From: CAWJLE01 sp963843645
GTDB taxonomy: Bacteria; Chloroflexota; Anaerolineae; DAOTYC01
Direction: 5' to 3'
NCBI GenBank assembly: GCA_963843645.1
Contig: CAWJLE010000003.1
Location: 1,178,001-1,242,000 of the forward strand
Length of the DNA stretch: 64,000 nucleotides
A program made the position numbers and the translations under genes. The notes beneath the pieces are model-generated. The model did no database searches. It was not told the DNA's origin and worked only from the letters and a program-made list of their open reading frames with translations. The stretch's first letter is position 1, and the number at the start of each line of letters is the position of its first letter. Shown here in pieces: positions 42,399 to 51,842 of this stretch.

Positions 42399-43870
42399 TC
42401 ACTTCAGCGCCAGCACAGATTTCGGGGAAGCGGCGCCGTCAGGGTCAGGGGCATTGGTCCCACTTCGTGAGGCATCAGTTCCGCTCTGTCCGTCGAGTTG
42501 GAGAGACATGACCACGGACGCCTTATCGTCGCCCATGGAGATGCCATAGATCGTCCGCGCGGCTTCCACCGTTCGCCGATTGTGGGTGATGAGGATGAAC
42601 TGCGTGCCGGCCGCCAGCGCCTGAAGCCCTCGCGGAAGCGGCCGATATTGGCTTCGTCCAGCATCGCGTCCACTTCGTCCAGCACACAGAACGGCGTGGG
42701 GCTCACTTTGCAGAATGGCGAAAATGAGCGCCAGCAGCCGTCAGCGCACGCTCGCCGCCGGAAACAGGTTGAGCATCTGCTGGCGCTTGCCGGGCGGCCG
42801 TACGCTGATGTCGATACCGGTCGTCAGCGGGCGTCGGGGTCGGTCAGGACCAGCTTCGCCGAGCCGCCGCCGAAGAGCTGACTGAAGAAGTCCTTGAAAT
42901 GTCCGGCGATCTGCCGAAACGTCGTCGTGAAATCGCGGGCGATGAGCTGATCCAGTTCGCCGATGACGGCCTGCAGCGTGGTCGCCGCCTGCTGCAAGAT
43001 CCTCGGCCTGGTTGCTCAGGAACGTATAGCGCTCCATCAGGCTCGTCGTACTCCGCCGGTGCGTTTGGGTTGATGGTGCCCAGCCTGCGCCCGCTGAGCC
43101 TTGAGGTGCCTGATATCGTCTTCCAGCCCGGGCGCAACTGCGTTACGGTCGGCAGGCGCGCCACCAACTCACCTATCGGTAGGGGCTGTTGCGTTTCAGT
43201 GGTCTCGATCAAGTCCGATATCGACCAGGCCGATCTCCTCATCCATCTGGCGACGCAAGTTCTCCAACTCATCGCGACGCCGCTGGGTGTCCAGATTGGC
43301 CTGGGCGTGCAGGGTCTCTTGCGCGTGCAGCCGATTGCGTAGCGCCGCCTCCATCTGGCCGATCTCGCCCAACGCGCGCTCGATTGCATTCAATTCGGAC
43401 TCTGCCGGCCCGATCTGCGCCGCAGTGCCGCAAGAGCGTCCGCAAGGTCGTGGCCTCCGCTGTCAGCTGGCTGACCTCGGCGGCGAGCCCCTCGATCTCG
43501 GCCGCCATCTCCTGCACCCGCGCACTCTTTGCTTTCGATCTGGCGATCGAGCGCCGCATAGACCGTCGGCGTGGTTCTCCGCGATCACCCGCTGATTATC
43601 GATGGCCCGCTTGGCCACAGCCACCTGAGTTCGCAGCGCCATCGCCGCATCCAACGACGGGTCGCCGTCCAACTCAGCCAACCGCGTGGCGATCTGCGTC
43701 TGTCGCGCTTCGAGTGCAGTCGCCTGCCCTTGCAACCGCGACTGCTCAGCCTTCAGCGCAGCCTCCTTCTGATCCAGCGACGCGGACTCGGCGCTGAGCT
43801 GGTCGGTCAGCTTGCGCCGCCACTCAATTTCGCGCGCCAATTGCGCTGCGTCCTGCTTGAGCGCCGCCAT
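42399..43870 (-). pseudogene. smc: SMC protein, C-terminal coiled coil and ATPase half (about ten frameshifts)
   Basis: All parts expected of the C-terminal SMC half are present, in order but in changing frames: coiled coil (M-A-A-L-K-Q-D-A-A-Q; S-A-R-V-Q-E-M-A-A-E; M-N-A-I-E-R-A-L-G-E), L-G-T-I-N-P-N-A-P-A-E-Y, G-G-G-S-A-K-L-V-L-T, S-G-G-E-R-A-L-T-A (signature motif), V-L-D-E-V-D-A-M-L-D-E-A-N (Walker B) and I-L-I-T-H-N-R-R. The stop of the final frame is at 42399-42401, giving a total gene length of about 3.68 kb, normal for smc. Frame changes fall near 43870, 43575, 43530, 43425, 43210, 43040, 42840, 42760, 42735, 42715 and 42630. Either consensus errors or a decaying gene. Confidence 0.8.
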
Positions 43871-46076
43871 CCGGCCACCACGTCTCGCGCTGACTCCGCA
43901 GCGCACGCCCCTGGGCCTCACCGCGGTCCATCTGGGCCCGTGCCTCGCCGATCCCATTCGACACCTGTTGGGCTTGTTTCTCCAATGCCGCACCGCGCTC
44001 GGCCGCCGCGGCCACTTTGGCCGGCAATTCGCGCGCCTCTCGCTCGCGGGCGAGCAAACCGGTCCGCTGTGAGCCGGCCGCCGTTGCGCCGCCGCTGATA
44101 GCCCCGCTGGAACGCACGATCTCGCCGTCCCGCGTAACGATCTGGAATCCTCCTCGCAGCTCGCGAAACACACGGTGCGCCACGTCCAGGTTCTCGACGA
44201 TGACCGTGTGGCCGAGCAACAACTCGAACACCGGCCGAAGCCTCGCCTCGAACTTGACCAATCCCAGCGCCAGACCGAGAACGCCTTGTCCGGCCGGCGC
44301 TCGAACCGGTGGTGCGGGCCGCAGGTCGTCCAACGGCAGGAAGGTCGCCCGCCCCGCTCGATTCTTCTTCAGGTACTCGATGGCGGCCTGCGCGTGGCCC
44401 CAGCTCTCGGCCACGACGTCCTGCAGGTGCGCCCCGAGGGCCGTTTCGACGGCCTTCTCCAGTGAGGGGTCAACCTGCACCAGGCTCGCCACCGTCCCCA
44501 GCAGGCCGCCCAGCTGGCGATTGGCAGGACCGGCCAGCACGGCCCGGACACCGTCGTAGTAGCTGGACATGTCCTCGCGCAGCCGGGCCAACGTCTCCTG
44601 GCGCGCCTGGAGTTGGGCCCATTCGCGCCGCGCCGCGGCGATCTCTTCCTGCAGGCGCGACGACTCCTTGCGGCGCTGGTCCACACCCGCCTGCAGGAGG
44701 CCCTGCGCCGCTTTCAACTCCTCTATCTGCAGGTCGATGTCACCCAGCGCCTCAGACTCGGTTGCCAGCTCCCCTTCGATCTCTCTGGCGCGGGCGGTGG
44801 CGGCAGCGATTGCGTGGGCATGTTCCTGCTTCTCTCCGCCGATGGCCTCGCGCCGCTCGCCCAGCTGGGCCACACGGTTCCGCCGATCCGCGGCCTGCGT
44901 CGTCGACTGGAAAATGCCGTTCTGCCCGGCGGTTTGCTCCGCCAGAAGCCCCTTGCGCTCCACTTGCAGTGCCTCGACCTGCGAATCCACCTGGGCCAGG
45001 GCAGTCTTCTGTCGCTCCAAATCGTTCGCCAGGGCAGCGAGTTCCTCCTCCGCTTCCCGCAACCGCGCGCCCTGCGCCTCCCGACTGGCCCGCAGAGGGA
45101 CGATCTCCTGGATCAACTCCTCGCGCTGATGCTCGAGCAGGCGGCGGCGCTCCTGTCGTATCGCCAACTCGCGCCCGGTTCGCTCGGACTGGGAATGAAG
45201 GGAACTGCTCTGACGGTGCCACTCCCCGGTCTGAGCGCGCAGATCAGCCCGGCGCGACCGGCTCTCGGCGGCTTGCTTGTCCATGGCCTCGAGTTCGGCC
45301 TGGCGCAGCGCCACCTGCCCATCCTGAGTTCGGGCTTTGGCCAGAGCCGCAGCGAGGGCCTGCTGCGCCTGGTACCAGCGATAACCGTACCATTCCATCA
45401 GCATGCCGCTCAAGTCGCGGCTGATGCGCGCGTGTTCCTTAGCCTGATCGGCCTGCTTCTGCAATCGGCCGAGCTGCGGCTTGATCTCGTTGATGATATC
45501 GTTTACGCGGATGATGTTCTGCGCGGTTTCGTGCAGCCGATTCACTGCGTCGGCTCGCTTGCCCTGGTGCGCCGTGATGCCGGCCGCTTCCTCGAACAGC
45601 ACTCGGCGTTCTTCCGGCCGCAGCGACAACGCGGCGTCGATCAGCCCCTGCCCAATCACGGCGTACGTGCGCCGGCTGAGCCCGGCAGCAGACAGCAGGT
45701 CGTTGATATCCCTGAGACGGACCCGGCTGCCGTTGATGTAGTACTCGTTCTCACCCGATCGATAGGCCCGGCGCTCGATCGTGACCTCGGCGTAGTCGAT
45801 GGGCAGAGCGCGATCGGCATTGTCGAGCGTCATCTGCACCTGCGCCATGCCGACCCGCGAGCGGGCCGTCGACCCGGCAAAGATCATATCCTCCGTGCGC
45901 TTGCCGCGCAGCGTCGAATAGCTCTGCTCGCCCAGCACCCAGCGAATCGCGTCCGCAACGTTGCTCTTGCCGGAGCCATTCGGCCCAATGATCGCCGTGA
46001 CGCCCTCGTCAAACACGAATTCCGCGCGCCCGGCGAACGACTTATAGCCTTGCACTTGCAGATGCTTCAGGTGCAT
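43824..46076 (-). CDS. smc: SMC chromosome segregation ATPase, N-terminal half and hinge
   Basis: ATG at 46076 (GGAG upstream) begins M-H-L-K-H-L-Q-V-Q-G-Y-K-S-F. Walker A is G-P-N-G-S-G-K-S-N-V, followed by A-I-R-W-V-L-G-E-Q and the L-S-A-A-G-L-S-R-R arm, then a long Gln/Glu/Arg-rich coiled coil and the hinge (L-G-A-H-L-Q-D-V-V; L-P-L-D-D-L-R-P; E-I-V-R-S-S-G-A-I-S-G-G). This ~690-residue part is fully open; the native frame is lost near 43870 and the remaining codons to 43824 are out of frame. SMC condenses and organises the chromosome with ScpA/ScpB, which are not in the window. EamA transporter gene follows. Confidence 0.88.
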   Translation of the reverse strand: MHLKHLQVQGYKSFAGRAEFVFDEGVTAIIGPNGSGKSNVADAIRWVLGEQSYSTLRGKRTEDMIFAGSTARSRVGMAQVQMTLDNADRALPIDYAEVTIERRAYRSGENEYYINGSRVRLRDINDLLSAAGLSRRTYAVIGQGLIDAALSLRPEERRVLFEEAAGITAHQGKRADAVNRLHETAQNIIRVNDIINEIKPQLGRLQKQADQAKEHARISRDLSGMLMEWYGYRWYQAQQALAAALAKARTQDGQVALRQAELEAMDKQAAESRSRRADLRAQTGEWHRQSSSLHSQSERTGRELAIRQERRRLLEHQREELIQEIVPLRASREAQGARLREAEEELAALANDLERQKTALAQVDSQVEALQVERKGLLAEQTAGQNGIFQSTTQAADRRNRVAQLGERREAIGGEKQEHAHAIAAATARAREIEGELATESEALGDIDLQIEELKAAQGLLQAGVDQRRKESSRLQEEIAAARREWAQLQARQETLARLREDMSSYYDGVRAVLAGPANRQLGGLLGTVASLVQVDPSLEKAVETALGAHLQDVVAESWGHAQAAIEYLKKNRAGRATFLPLDDLRPAPPVRAPAGQGVLGLALGLVKFEARLRPVFELLLGHTVIVENLDVAHRVFRELRGGFQIVTRDGEIVRSSGAISGGATAAGSQRTGLLAREREARELPAKVAAAAERGAALEKQAQQVSNGIGEARAQMDRGEAQGRALRSQRETWWPDGGAQAGRSAIGARN

Positions 46077-46359
46077 CGAGACTCCAGGAGGGAGAGAGTG
46101 GCTGAGACCGCAGAGACCGCAGTGGATTGCCCAGAGCAGTATACTTCGCTTCGCAGGCATCGTCAATTGCCCCTCAAGGCAATTGCATTAGGAATTGTTG
46201 CGCGTCTGGCAGTGTCCCATCTATTCCGCGCCGCCGTGCCGCTCTCATTCTCAAATTTGCCCAATCCTGGATTCACATCGATGCGTATACTTCAGAAGAT
46301 GCAATGACGTGTCGCGACGACGTCGCGCCTCGCCGAACCCCCTCGCAGGAGGTCACCCC

Positions 46360-47037
46360 ATGAAGCGCCCGAAGCTATCCCGAATCCTGGCGTCGTTTGC
46401 GGTGCTCGCATTTATCGTTACATCGACTGCTGTCGTCCACGCCGCGGATCCCACGGCTACCGCACGCCCGACGCTGCAACAGCTCCTTTCCGAGATGACA
46501 CGCCTGCAGGCCCAGCTCGACGACCTCGGCACTCGGCTGGCAGGCATAGAGCAACGGCTCGACGCCATGGAAACGGCTCAGAGCACCGCACCCTCCAGCC
46601 CAACTCAGAACAACGGCTCACCCGCGACGCCATCCGCTCCAACGATACCTGCGGCGACTCCGCAAACCGCGATTGCCAGGGACGTCGGCCAGAGCTGGGA
46701 GACCGACAGCGTCGCGCTCACTCTGGATAACGTAAAGTTCCTCGGCGACGCAGTGCAGTTTGAGCTCACGCTCGAGAACAACACCCGTCAGCCCATTGCC
46801 TTCAACGACCTGCACGTGGAAGTGACCGACAACATCAGCGGCCAGTACAGGCTCAGTGGTTGCTCTGGGGTTCCCGCAGGCTGCACGGGCGACGTGACCC
46901 TGGCAAGCGGTCAAACTCAAAAGTGGACCAATTTCTGGCGTGGCCCCTTCTCCGATGACCAGGTCCAGTATCTCATCGTCACCGCAAGTGCATCGCGGGT
47001 CAAGAACGTTTCCTGGCGCATTCCCATCTTCCACTAA
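46360..47037 (+). CDS. Exported coiled-coil protein with beta-sandwich domain
   Basis: 225 residues. Signal peptide M-K-R-P-K-L-S-R-I-L-A-S-F-A-V cleaved near V-V-H-A-A. A short coiled coil follows (M-T-R-L-Q-A-Q-L-D-D-L-G-T-R-L), then a Ser/Pro/Thr linker and a C-terminal domain with V-A-L-T-L-D-N-V-K-F and L-E-N-N-T-R-Q-P-I-A-F-N-D-L, resembling DUF4352-type immunoglobulin-like folds. Two Cys (S-G-C-S-G-V-P-A-G-C) could form a disulfide. CAGGAGG precedes the ATG. No membrane anchor after the signal; function unknown. Transcribed away from smc. Confidence 0.78.
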   Translation: MKRPKLSRILASFAVLAFIVTSTAVVHAADPTATARPTLQQLLSEMTRLQAQLDDLGTRLAGIEQRLDAMETAQSTAPSSPTQNNGSPATPSAPTIPAATPQTAIARDVGQSWETDSVALTLDNVKFLGDAVQFELTLENNTRQPIAFNDLHVEVTDNISGQYRLSGCSGVPAGCTGDVTLASGQTQKWTNFWRGPFSDDQVQYLIVTASASRVKNVSWRIPIFH

Positions 47038-47060
47038 GCCGTGCACCGCCGGCGCCGCAC

Positions 47061-47222
47061 CCGGGCACGATTTCCGCCGAGCCGATGTATCTGGTGATCA
47101 ACCTGGCCATAGGAGGCGACTCAGCCGGTCCGCCGAACTCCGATACGCAATTCCCCGCCGATTTCGCGATCGACTACGTCCTCGTTTGGGATCAACGCCC
47201 CACAACCGCTGCCGTCCGTTAG
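47061..47222 (+). pseudogene. Relic of a GH16 (beta-glucanase-like) C-terminus
   Basis: The frame 47061-47222 reads P-G-T-I-S-A-E-P-M-Y-L-V-I-N-L-A-I-G-G, then F-A-I-D-Y-V-L-V-W and a TAG stop. This is the last strand region of family 16 glycoside hydrolases (P-x-Y-L-I-L-N-L-A-V-G-G ... D-Y-V-R-V-Y). The catalytic E-x-D-x-E region is absent and the preceding gene's stop is 24 nt upstream, so only the tail remains. It fills part of a 341-nt gap that also holds the GntR-gene promoter. Confidence 0.65.
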
Positions 47223-47303
47223 AATGCCGCGCCGACCACAGCCCCAACTACCGGTCCGCCGCCCCTAGCTCCCCCCGCAACCTTAAAGTTTTGCTTGCTC
47301 CCA

Positions 47304-47332
47304 TTGACACTAACGGCATTCTCTGCTATGAT
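47304..47332 (+). promoter_or_regulatory. Sigma70 promoter for the FadR-type regulator
   Basis: TTGACA (47304-47309), 17-bp spacer and TATGAT (47327-47332). Start near 47339; the ATG of the regulator is at 47379. Confidence 0.8.
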
Positions 47333-47347
47333 GAGACTGTCCCCAAC

Positions 47348-47358
47348 TGGTCTGACCA
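47348..47358 (+). promoter_or_regulatory. FadR-type operator TGGTCTGACCA
   Basis: A perfect 11-bp palindrome TGGTC-T-GACCA, matching the TGGTxxxACCA core bound by FadR-subfamily GntR regulators. It lies at about +9 to +20 from the predicted start of the regulator's own promoter, so autoregulation by repression is likely. Confidence 0.7.
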
Positions 47359-47378
47359 CCTGAACGGCAGAGGAGCTG

Positions 47379-48122
47379 ATGGTCGAAAGTAAAGATATCC
47401 CGAGCGAATTACTTTACCATACGGTAACGTCTGAACGCCTGTCCGAGGCCGTGGTCAAACAGCTCGAGGCGCTCATCGTCGCCGAGCGTCTCAATGCCGG
47501 GGATGCTATCCCCTCCGAGCGCCGTCTCAGCGAGTTGTTCGGCGTCAGCCGTTCAGTGATCCGTGAGGCCATGCGCACTCTCGAGCGCGCCGGTCTGGTC
47601 GCCATAAAGCCCGGGCGCGGCGCTTTTGTGCTGCAGCCTTCTGCGGATACGATCTTCCGGCCGTTGTCGTTCCTGGTCCGCATGCGCCGCGGCACGATCA
47701 GTGATTGTCTGGAGTTTCGACGCTATCTCGAGCCGGCCATCGCCCGCCTTGCGGCCGAGCGTCACTCTGAGACCGATCAGGCGGCCCTCCGTCAAGCCCT
47801 CGACGGCATGGACGCCAACATCCGAGAACCTGAGGCATTCATCGAGTACGATCTCGGATTCCATTCCGCTCTGGCCCGAGCCACCGGCAATCCAGTCTTT
47901 CTGCTCGTCTTGGACGCTACCATGGGCCTGATGCAGGAAACCCGCCAGAAAACGATGCACATCTGGGGCGCCTTCGAGCAGGACTGCCGCGAGCACCACA
48001 CTCTCTTCGAGCGCATCGTCGCCGGCGATCCTGACGGCGCCGCGCAAGCGATGATAGATCACCTGGCCTCTGTCGCCCGCCAGCTTGCAATCGTCGACGC
48101 CGGAGGCGACTCGGTCAAATAA
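47379..48122 (+). CDS. GntR/FadR family transcriptional regulator
   Basis: 247 residues. N-terminal winged helix-turn-helix at about 20-85 (G-D-A-I-P-S-E-R-R-L-S-E-L-F-G-V-S-R-S-V-I-R-E-A-M; L-V-A-I-K-P-G-R-G) and a C-terminal FCD-type helical ligand domain with L-E-F-R-R-Y-L-E-P, D-L-G-F-H-S-A-L and E-H-H-T-L-F-E-R-I, whose Asp and His residues normally bind a metal and a small acid. GAGGAG precedes the ATG. It is the first gene of the aminotransferase-ABC transporter locus and probably controls it, sensing an organic acid or the transported compound. Confidence 0.9.
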   Translation: MVESKDIPSELLYHTVTSERLSEAVVKQLEALIVAERLNAGDAIPSERRLSELFGVSRSVIREAMRTLERAGLVAIKPGRGAFVLQPSADTIFRPLSFLVRMRRGTISDCLEFRRYLEPAIARLAAERHSETDQAALRQALDGMDANIREPEAFIEYDLGFHSALARATGNPVFLLVLDATMGLMQETRQKTMHIWGAFEQDCREHHTLFERIVAGDPDGAAQAMIDHLASVARQLAIVDAGGDSVK

Positions 48123-48148
48123 CCGTCGAGAAAGGAAGACTTCCCTCT

Positions 48149-49474
48149 ATGGACGTGCCCAACATCAAAGTCACTCCGCCGGGGCCTAAAGCGCGAGCTG
48201 TGCTCGAGAAACAGGCCAAATACCTCGCTCCTTCCGTGTCGGATCCCATCCCGCTGGTATGGGACCACGCCGAGAACTGCACCGTCTGGGACGTGGACGG
48301 CAACAGCTACATCGATTTCTGCGCCGGCGTTCTGGTGCTCAATACCGGCCACTCGCACCCGAAGGTCGTCAAGGCCCTTCAGGATCAGGTCGGCAAACTC
48401 ATCAACTGCTACGACAGCCCGCACCCACTTCGCTCCGAGTTCGCCGAGGCGGTGGCCAAGCTCATGCCCGAGGACCTGCATCGCGTCCTCTTCCTGTCCA
48501 GCGGCTCGGAGGCCATCGACGCAGCCGTCAAGATGGCGCGCGCCTATACCGGCCGTTACGAGATACTGTCTTTCTACGGCGCTTTTCATGGCCGCACCTA
48601 CATGCCGATGAGCGTGGGCGGCAAGGGCGCGATCAAGCGGCCATTCGGCCCATTCGTGCCCGGTATCCTGCATGCGCCGTTCCCCTATTGCTATCGCTGC
48701 CCCTTCAAGGGGACTTACCCGGAATGCGATCTGACCTGCTTCGACTTCATCGAACGCACCCTGGAATCCACCTCCGGCGGAAGCCTGGCCGCGGCCATCA
48801 CGGAGCCGTATCAGGGAGCCAGCGGCGGGATTTTCCCGCCCAAGGAGTGGGTGCAGCGGCTGTCCCAGTTGTGCACCGCCCGCAATATGCTGTTCATCTT
48901 CGACGAAGTGCAATCGGGCTTCGGCCGGACCGGCAAGATGTTTGCCTTCGAGCAGTATGGCGTGACCCCGGACATCGTAACACTGGCTAAGGGATTGGCG
49001 AGCGGAGTGCCGGCCAGCGCCGTTGTCGCTCGCAACAAGATCATGGAGTCACTCAAGGCCGGCTCGATCTCCAGCACCTACGGCGGCAACCCACTCATCT
49101 GCGCCGCAGGATTGGCTTCCATCGAAGTCATTCAGGAAGAAGGCCTGGCCCAGAATGCGGCCCACGTCGGTCGGGTCATGCTCGATCGCCTGCAGGACAT
49201 CCAAAAGCGCTATCCCATCATCGGCGACGTGCGCGGCATGGGTCTGGCGCAGGGCATCGAGCTGGTTCGCGATCGTAAGACGAAGGAACCGGCCGACACC
49301 GAGACGACGTTCCTCGTAGAAGAGTCGATTCGTCGCGGTCTGGCGCTCATCCCACCCATCGGCTTCTACGGCAACGTCATCCGCTTCGCGCCGCCGCTCA
49401 CCATCACCGAGGAAATGGCGCACCGAGGCATGGACGTGTTCGAATCCGCTCTGAACGCCATGAATCGATCGTAG
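48149..49474 (+). CDS. Class III aminotransferase (4-aminobutyrate transaminase-like)
   Basis: 441 residues, a PLP-dependent fold type I enzyme. Visible marks are S-G-S-E-A-I-D-A-A-V-K-M-A (phosphate site), F-H-G-R-T (aromatic stacking region), F-D-E-V-Q-S-G-F-G-R-T-G-K (Asp for the pyridine nitrogen), and V-T-L-A-K-G-L-A-S-G with the Schiff-base Lys. Length and motif order fit omega-aminotransferases such as GabT, ArgD or diamine transaminases. It starts 27 nt after the regulator, upstream of a PotD/F-like uptake system, so a polyamine, omega-amino acid or similar amine is a plausible substrate. ATG chosen at 48149; GAAAGGAAG lies upstream. Confidence 0.92.
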   Translation: MDVPNIKVTPPGPKARAVLEKQAKYLAPSVSDPIPLVWDHAENCTVWDVDGNSYIDFCAGVLVLNTGHSHPKVVKALQDQVGKLINCYDSPHPLRSEFAEAVAKLMPEDLHRVLFLSSGSEAIDAAVKMARAYTGRYEILSFYGAFHGRTYMPMSVGGKGAIKRPFGPFVPGILHAPFPYCYRCPFKGTYPECDLTCFDFIERTLESTSGGSLAAAITEPYQGASGGIFPPKEWVQRLSQLCTARNMLFIFDEVQSGFGRTGKMFAFEQYGVTPDIVTLAKGLASGVPASAVVARNKIMESLKAGSISSTYGGNPLICAAGLASIEVIQEEGLAQNAAHVGRVMLDRLQDIQKRYPIIGDVRGMGLAQGIELVRDRKTKEPADTETTFLVEESIRRGLALIPPIGFYGNVIRFAPPLTITEEMAHRGMDVFESALNAMNRS

Positions 49475-49582
49475 GCTCCACACAGTTGGAAGTCCGCACG
49501 GAAAGGAGGTTCGTCGAGCACCCTAACTTGTTACCTGCCCCATCGTGAAGTCTTAAGTCGTTACTGACAGGAGGGAGTGGAC

Positions 49583-50836
49583 ATGCAGGGGAAAAAGCTT
49601 CAATTCGTGGTCTCTGTGATCATGTTGACGGTGCTCGTCCTGGGCAGCTTTGCCGTTGCCGGCGCACAGACACCTGCGCCAGCCCAGGGTGATCAACCCG
49701 CGTGGGGCGCCGACATCATGCCGGCCGTCGACAAGGCGCAGATCGCCGACGCCATCAAGGCTGAAGGCTCCAAGCTCATCGTCAGCGGCTTCGCCTCCGG
49801 CGAGGTGCGGTCGCACTACCACCCACTCTGGTTCCAGGAATGGGTCCGCGCGGTCTACGGCGTTCCTATCCAGGTCCAATTCGTCCCGGCCGAGGGCGTC
49901 CAGATTATGGAGCAGCTCAAGGCTCGCAAAGAGGGCGAGCCGGCCCCCGTCGATCTGATGGGCACAGAGAATATCTTCGTATCCCAGATGATCAAGGCAG
50001 GCCTGGTCGCGACCGACACGCTCGATTCTCCGTTGATCCCGCTGGCCAAGCAGGTCCCCGCGGAGTACAAAATGGAGAACTCTGCGCTGCGCATCCAGGG
50101 CGCCGAGGGCATCTTCATGGTCTACAACCCGAAGCTGTTCAAGGACGAGGACGCTGCCCAGATCAAGACCTGGCTCGACGTAGCCAAGGTCTACCCCAAC
50201 TATAAGGGCAAGATTCTCTGGTGGCATCCCGTGGGCGACCCGGCCGGCATCGCGCAGGTTCTGAGCATCACAAAGGACTTGGGCGGCGACTACAAGAACA
50301 ACGACGACATCCGGACGTCCATCCAGTGGATCAAGGACAACGTTGACCCGTACATCGAGCGGTACGTCCGCGGTTACGGCGACTTCACCGTCCTGGTCGA
50401 GAAGGAAGAGGCGGCCGCGGCCGTCATGTGGTACGGCACCAGCAAGAAATACATCCTCGATGGACTGGTCAAGCCCATCTGGCTCAGCAACTGCATGTCC
50501 GAGCCCGGCTACATGGCCATGACCAAGGGCTCAGCGCACCCGACGCTGGCGCAACTCTATATGAACTTCCAGATGAGCCACTACGTCCAGATGCCGCCTT
50601 ATCCCGCTGACCCGCCGTACGAGATGTTCAAGATCGATCAGTCTGACTGGCTGCGCGGCTGCTTCGGCGGCGTGGGCATCCCGGGAGACTACGACAAGTA
50701 CATGCCCGACTGGGCCAAGGCCGTCGTTCCGCCCGCCGAGGAAGTGAACAAGCGCTTCGTCGACGTGGATTGGGACTACGTCACCGCTCATTACAACGAG
50801 TGGCAGCAGATGTGGGGCGAGATCATCGGCGACTAG
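49583..50836 (+). CDS. ABC transporter extracellular solute-binding protein
   Basis: 417 residues. Signal peptide M-Q-G-K-K-L-Q-F-V-V to A-G-A-Q, with no lipobox Cys. The rest resembles family 1 / PotD-type binding proteins (L-I-V-S-G-F-A-S-G; V-D-L-M-G-T-E-N-I-F-V-S; G-I-F-M-V-Y-N-P-K-L-F; A-A-A-A-V-M-W-Y-G-T-S-K-K). AGGAGGG lies 7 nt before the ATG at 49583; a GTG at 49577 is less well spaced. The ligand cannot be deduced. It is the periplasmic/external component of the importer formed with the two permeases and ATPase that follow. Confidence 0.9.
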   Translation: MQGKKLQFVVSVIMLTVLVLGSFAVAGAQTPAPAQGDQPAWGADIMPAVDKAQIADAIKAEGSKLIVSGFASGEVRSHYHPLWFQEWVRAVYGVPIQVQFVPAEGVQIMEQLKARKEGEPAPVDLMGTENIFVSQMIKAGLVATDTLDSPLIPLAKQVPAEYKMENSALRIQGAEGIFMVYNPKLFKDEDAAQIKTWLDVAKVYPNYKGKILWWHPVGDPAGIAQVLSITKDLGGDYKNNDDIRTSIQWIKDNVDPYIERYVRGYGDFTVLVEKEEAAAAVMWYGTSKKYILDGLVKPIWLSNCMSEPGYMAMTKGSAHPTLAQLYMNFQMSHYVQMPPYPADPPYEMFKIDQSDWLRGCFGGVGIPGDYDKYMPDWAKAVVPPAEEVNKRFVDVDWDYVTAHYNEWQQMWGEIIGD

Positions 50837-50935
50837 CCGGATCTTGTGACACGACTTGCGCGGGGAGAGGGACCGCGAGGCCCTCTCCCCCTTCGAAGGG
50901 GCTCGTTGACCACAAAGCTGTAGAGAGGTATGCCC

Positions 50936-51829
50936 ATGTCTTCATCACCCGCGATCGAACACACTGCCGTATCGAAAGATCTCGTGCCCGTCGCTCGTCG
51001 AAAGAGCCAATGGCTCCGCATTCTGCTTCCATTGTCGCCGTTGCTGATCTTCTACGTCGTCTTCCTGATCTATCCGATTGTCGTGCTCGGGCATTACAGC
51101 ATCCTGGAGAAGAGCGGTTCGCTGGGCCTTGCGAATTATGTCGACTTTTTCCAGAACGCCAACCTGCGGCGTTCCCTGGCCAACACGCTGGGCGTGGCCG
51201 GGGCCGCAACTCTTCTCGATCTCATCCTCGGATATCCCGTAGCCTATTATCTCGCCCGACGCCAGAGCTGGCTGGCGGACCTGCTGCAGATTTCCTTGCT
51301 CATCCCGCTGTTCGGTGGCCTCTACGTGGCGTTTGCGTTCATGCTCATGCTGCTGCCGAACGGCTTCGTCAACTCCCTGCTCCAGTGGCTGGGCCTTATC
51401 GACAAGCCGATCAGCATGTTGTACACCTATCCTACGCTCATTGCCGCCTTCGGCGTGTACGGCTTGCCGTTTATGGTCTACCCGTTGCGCGCCGCGATCC
51501 AGGGCATCGACCCGGCATTGGAAGAGGCCGCACGGTCGCTTGGCGCAGGCACCTGGCAGGTCCTGCGCCAGATTCTGCTGCCGATGAGCGCCGTGGGCAT
51601 GATCGGCGGTGTGCTGCTCAACTTCGGATGGAACGTGGCCATCTTCAGCATCCCGCTGGTGCTGTCGTTCAAGGGCGCGTCCTTCTTATCCATCGACATG
51701 TACTTTTCCACGCGATACGGCATTCGCTGGTCCTACGCGGCGACGCTGTCTTTCGTCTTGTTCTTCATCACGTTTGGCTTGAGCTACCTCTACATGGTTC
51801 TCGTCAAGCCGGCGTCCAGGTCCGCGTGA
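50936..51829 (+). CDS. ABC transporter permease (PotB-like)
   Basis: 297 residues with six predicted membrane helices after a ~30-residue cytoplasmic head. The EAA loop E-E-A-A-R-S-L-G-A-G-T-W-Q-V-L contacts the ATPase. The family usually pairs with a second, PotC-type permease, which is the next gene. ATG at 50936 chosen because AGAGAGG lies 7 nt upstream; the ATG at 50930 is too close. Start of the next gene is 13 nt beyond its stop. Confidence 0.92.
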   Translation: MSSSPAIEHTAVSKDLVPVARRKSQWLRILLPLSPLLIFYVVFLIYPIVVLGHYSILEKSGSLGLANYVDFFQNANLRRSLANTLGVAGAATLLDLILGYPVAYYLARRQSWLADLLQISLLIPLFGGLYVAFAFMLMLLPNGFVNSLLQWLGLIDKPISMLYTYPTLIAAFGVYGLPFMVYPLRAAIQGIDPALEEAARSLGAGTWQVLRQILLPMSAVGMIGGVLLNFGWNVAIFSIPLVLSFKGASFLSIDMYFSTRYGIRWSYAATLSFVLFFITFGLSYLYMVLVKPASRSA

Positions 51830-51842
51830 AAGGAGGCTGCGC

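Noticed and set aside
44613..46307. 564-codon plus-strand frame opposite smc
   Set aside because: It is antisense to the intact SMC N-terminal half, with no recognisable domain or ribosome site.
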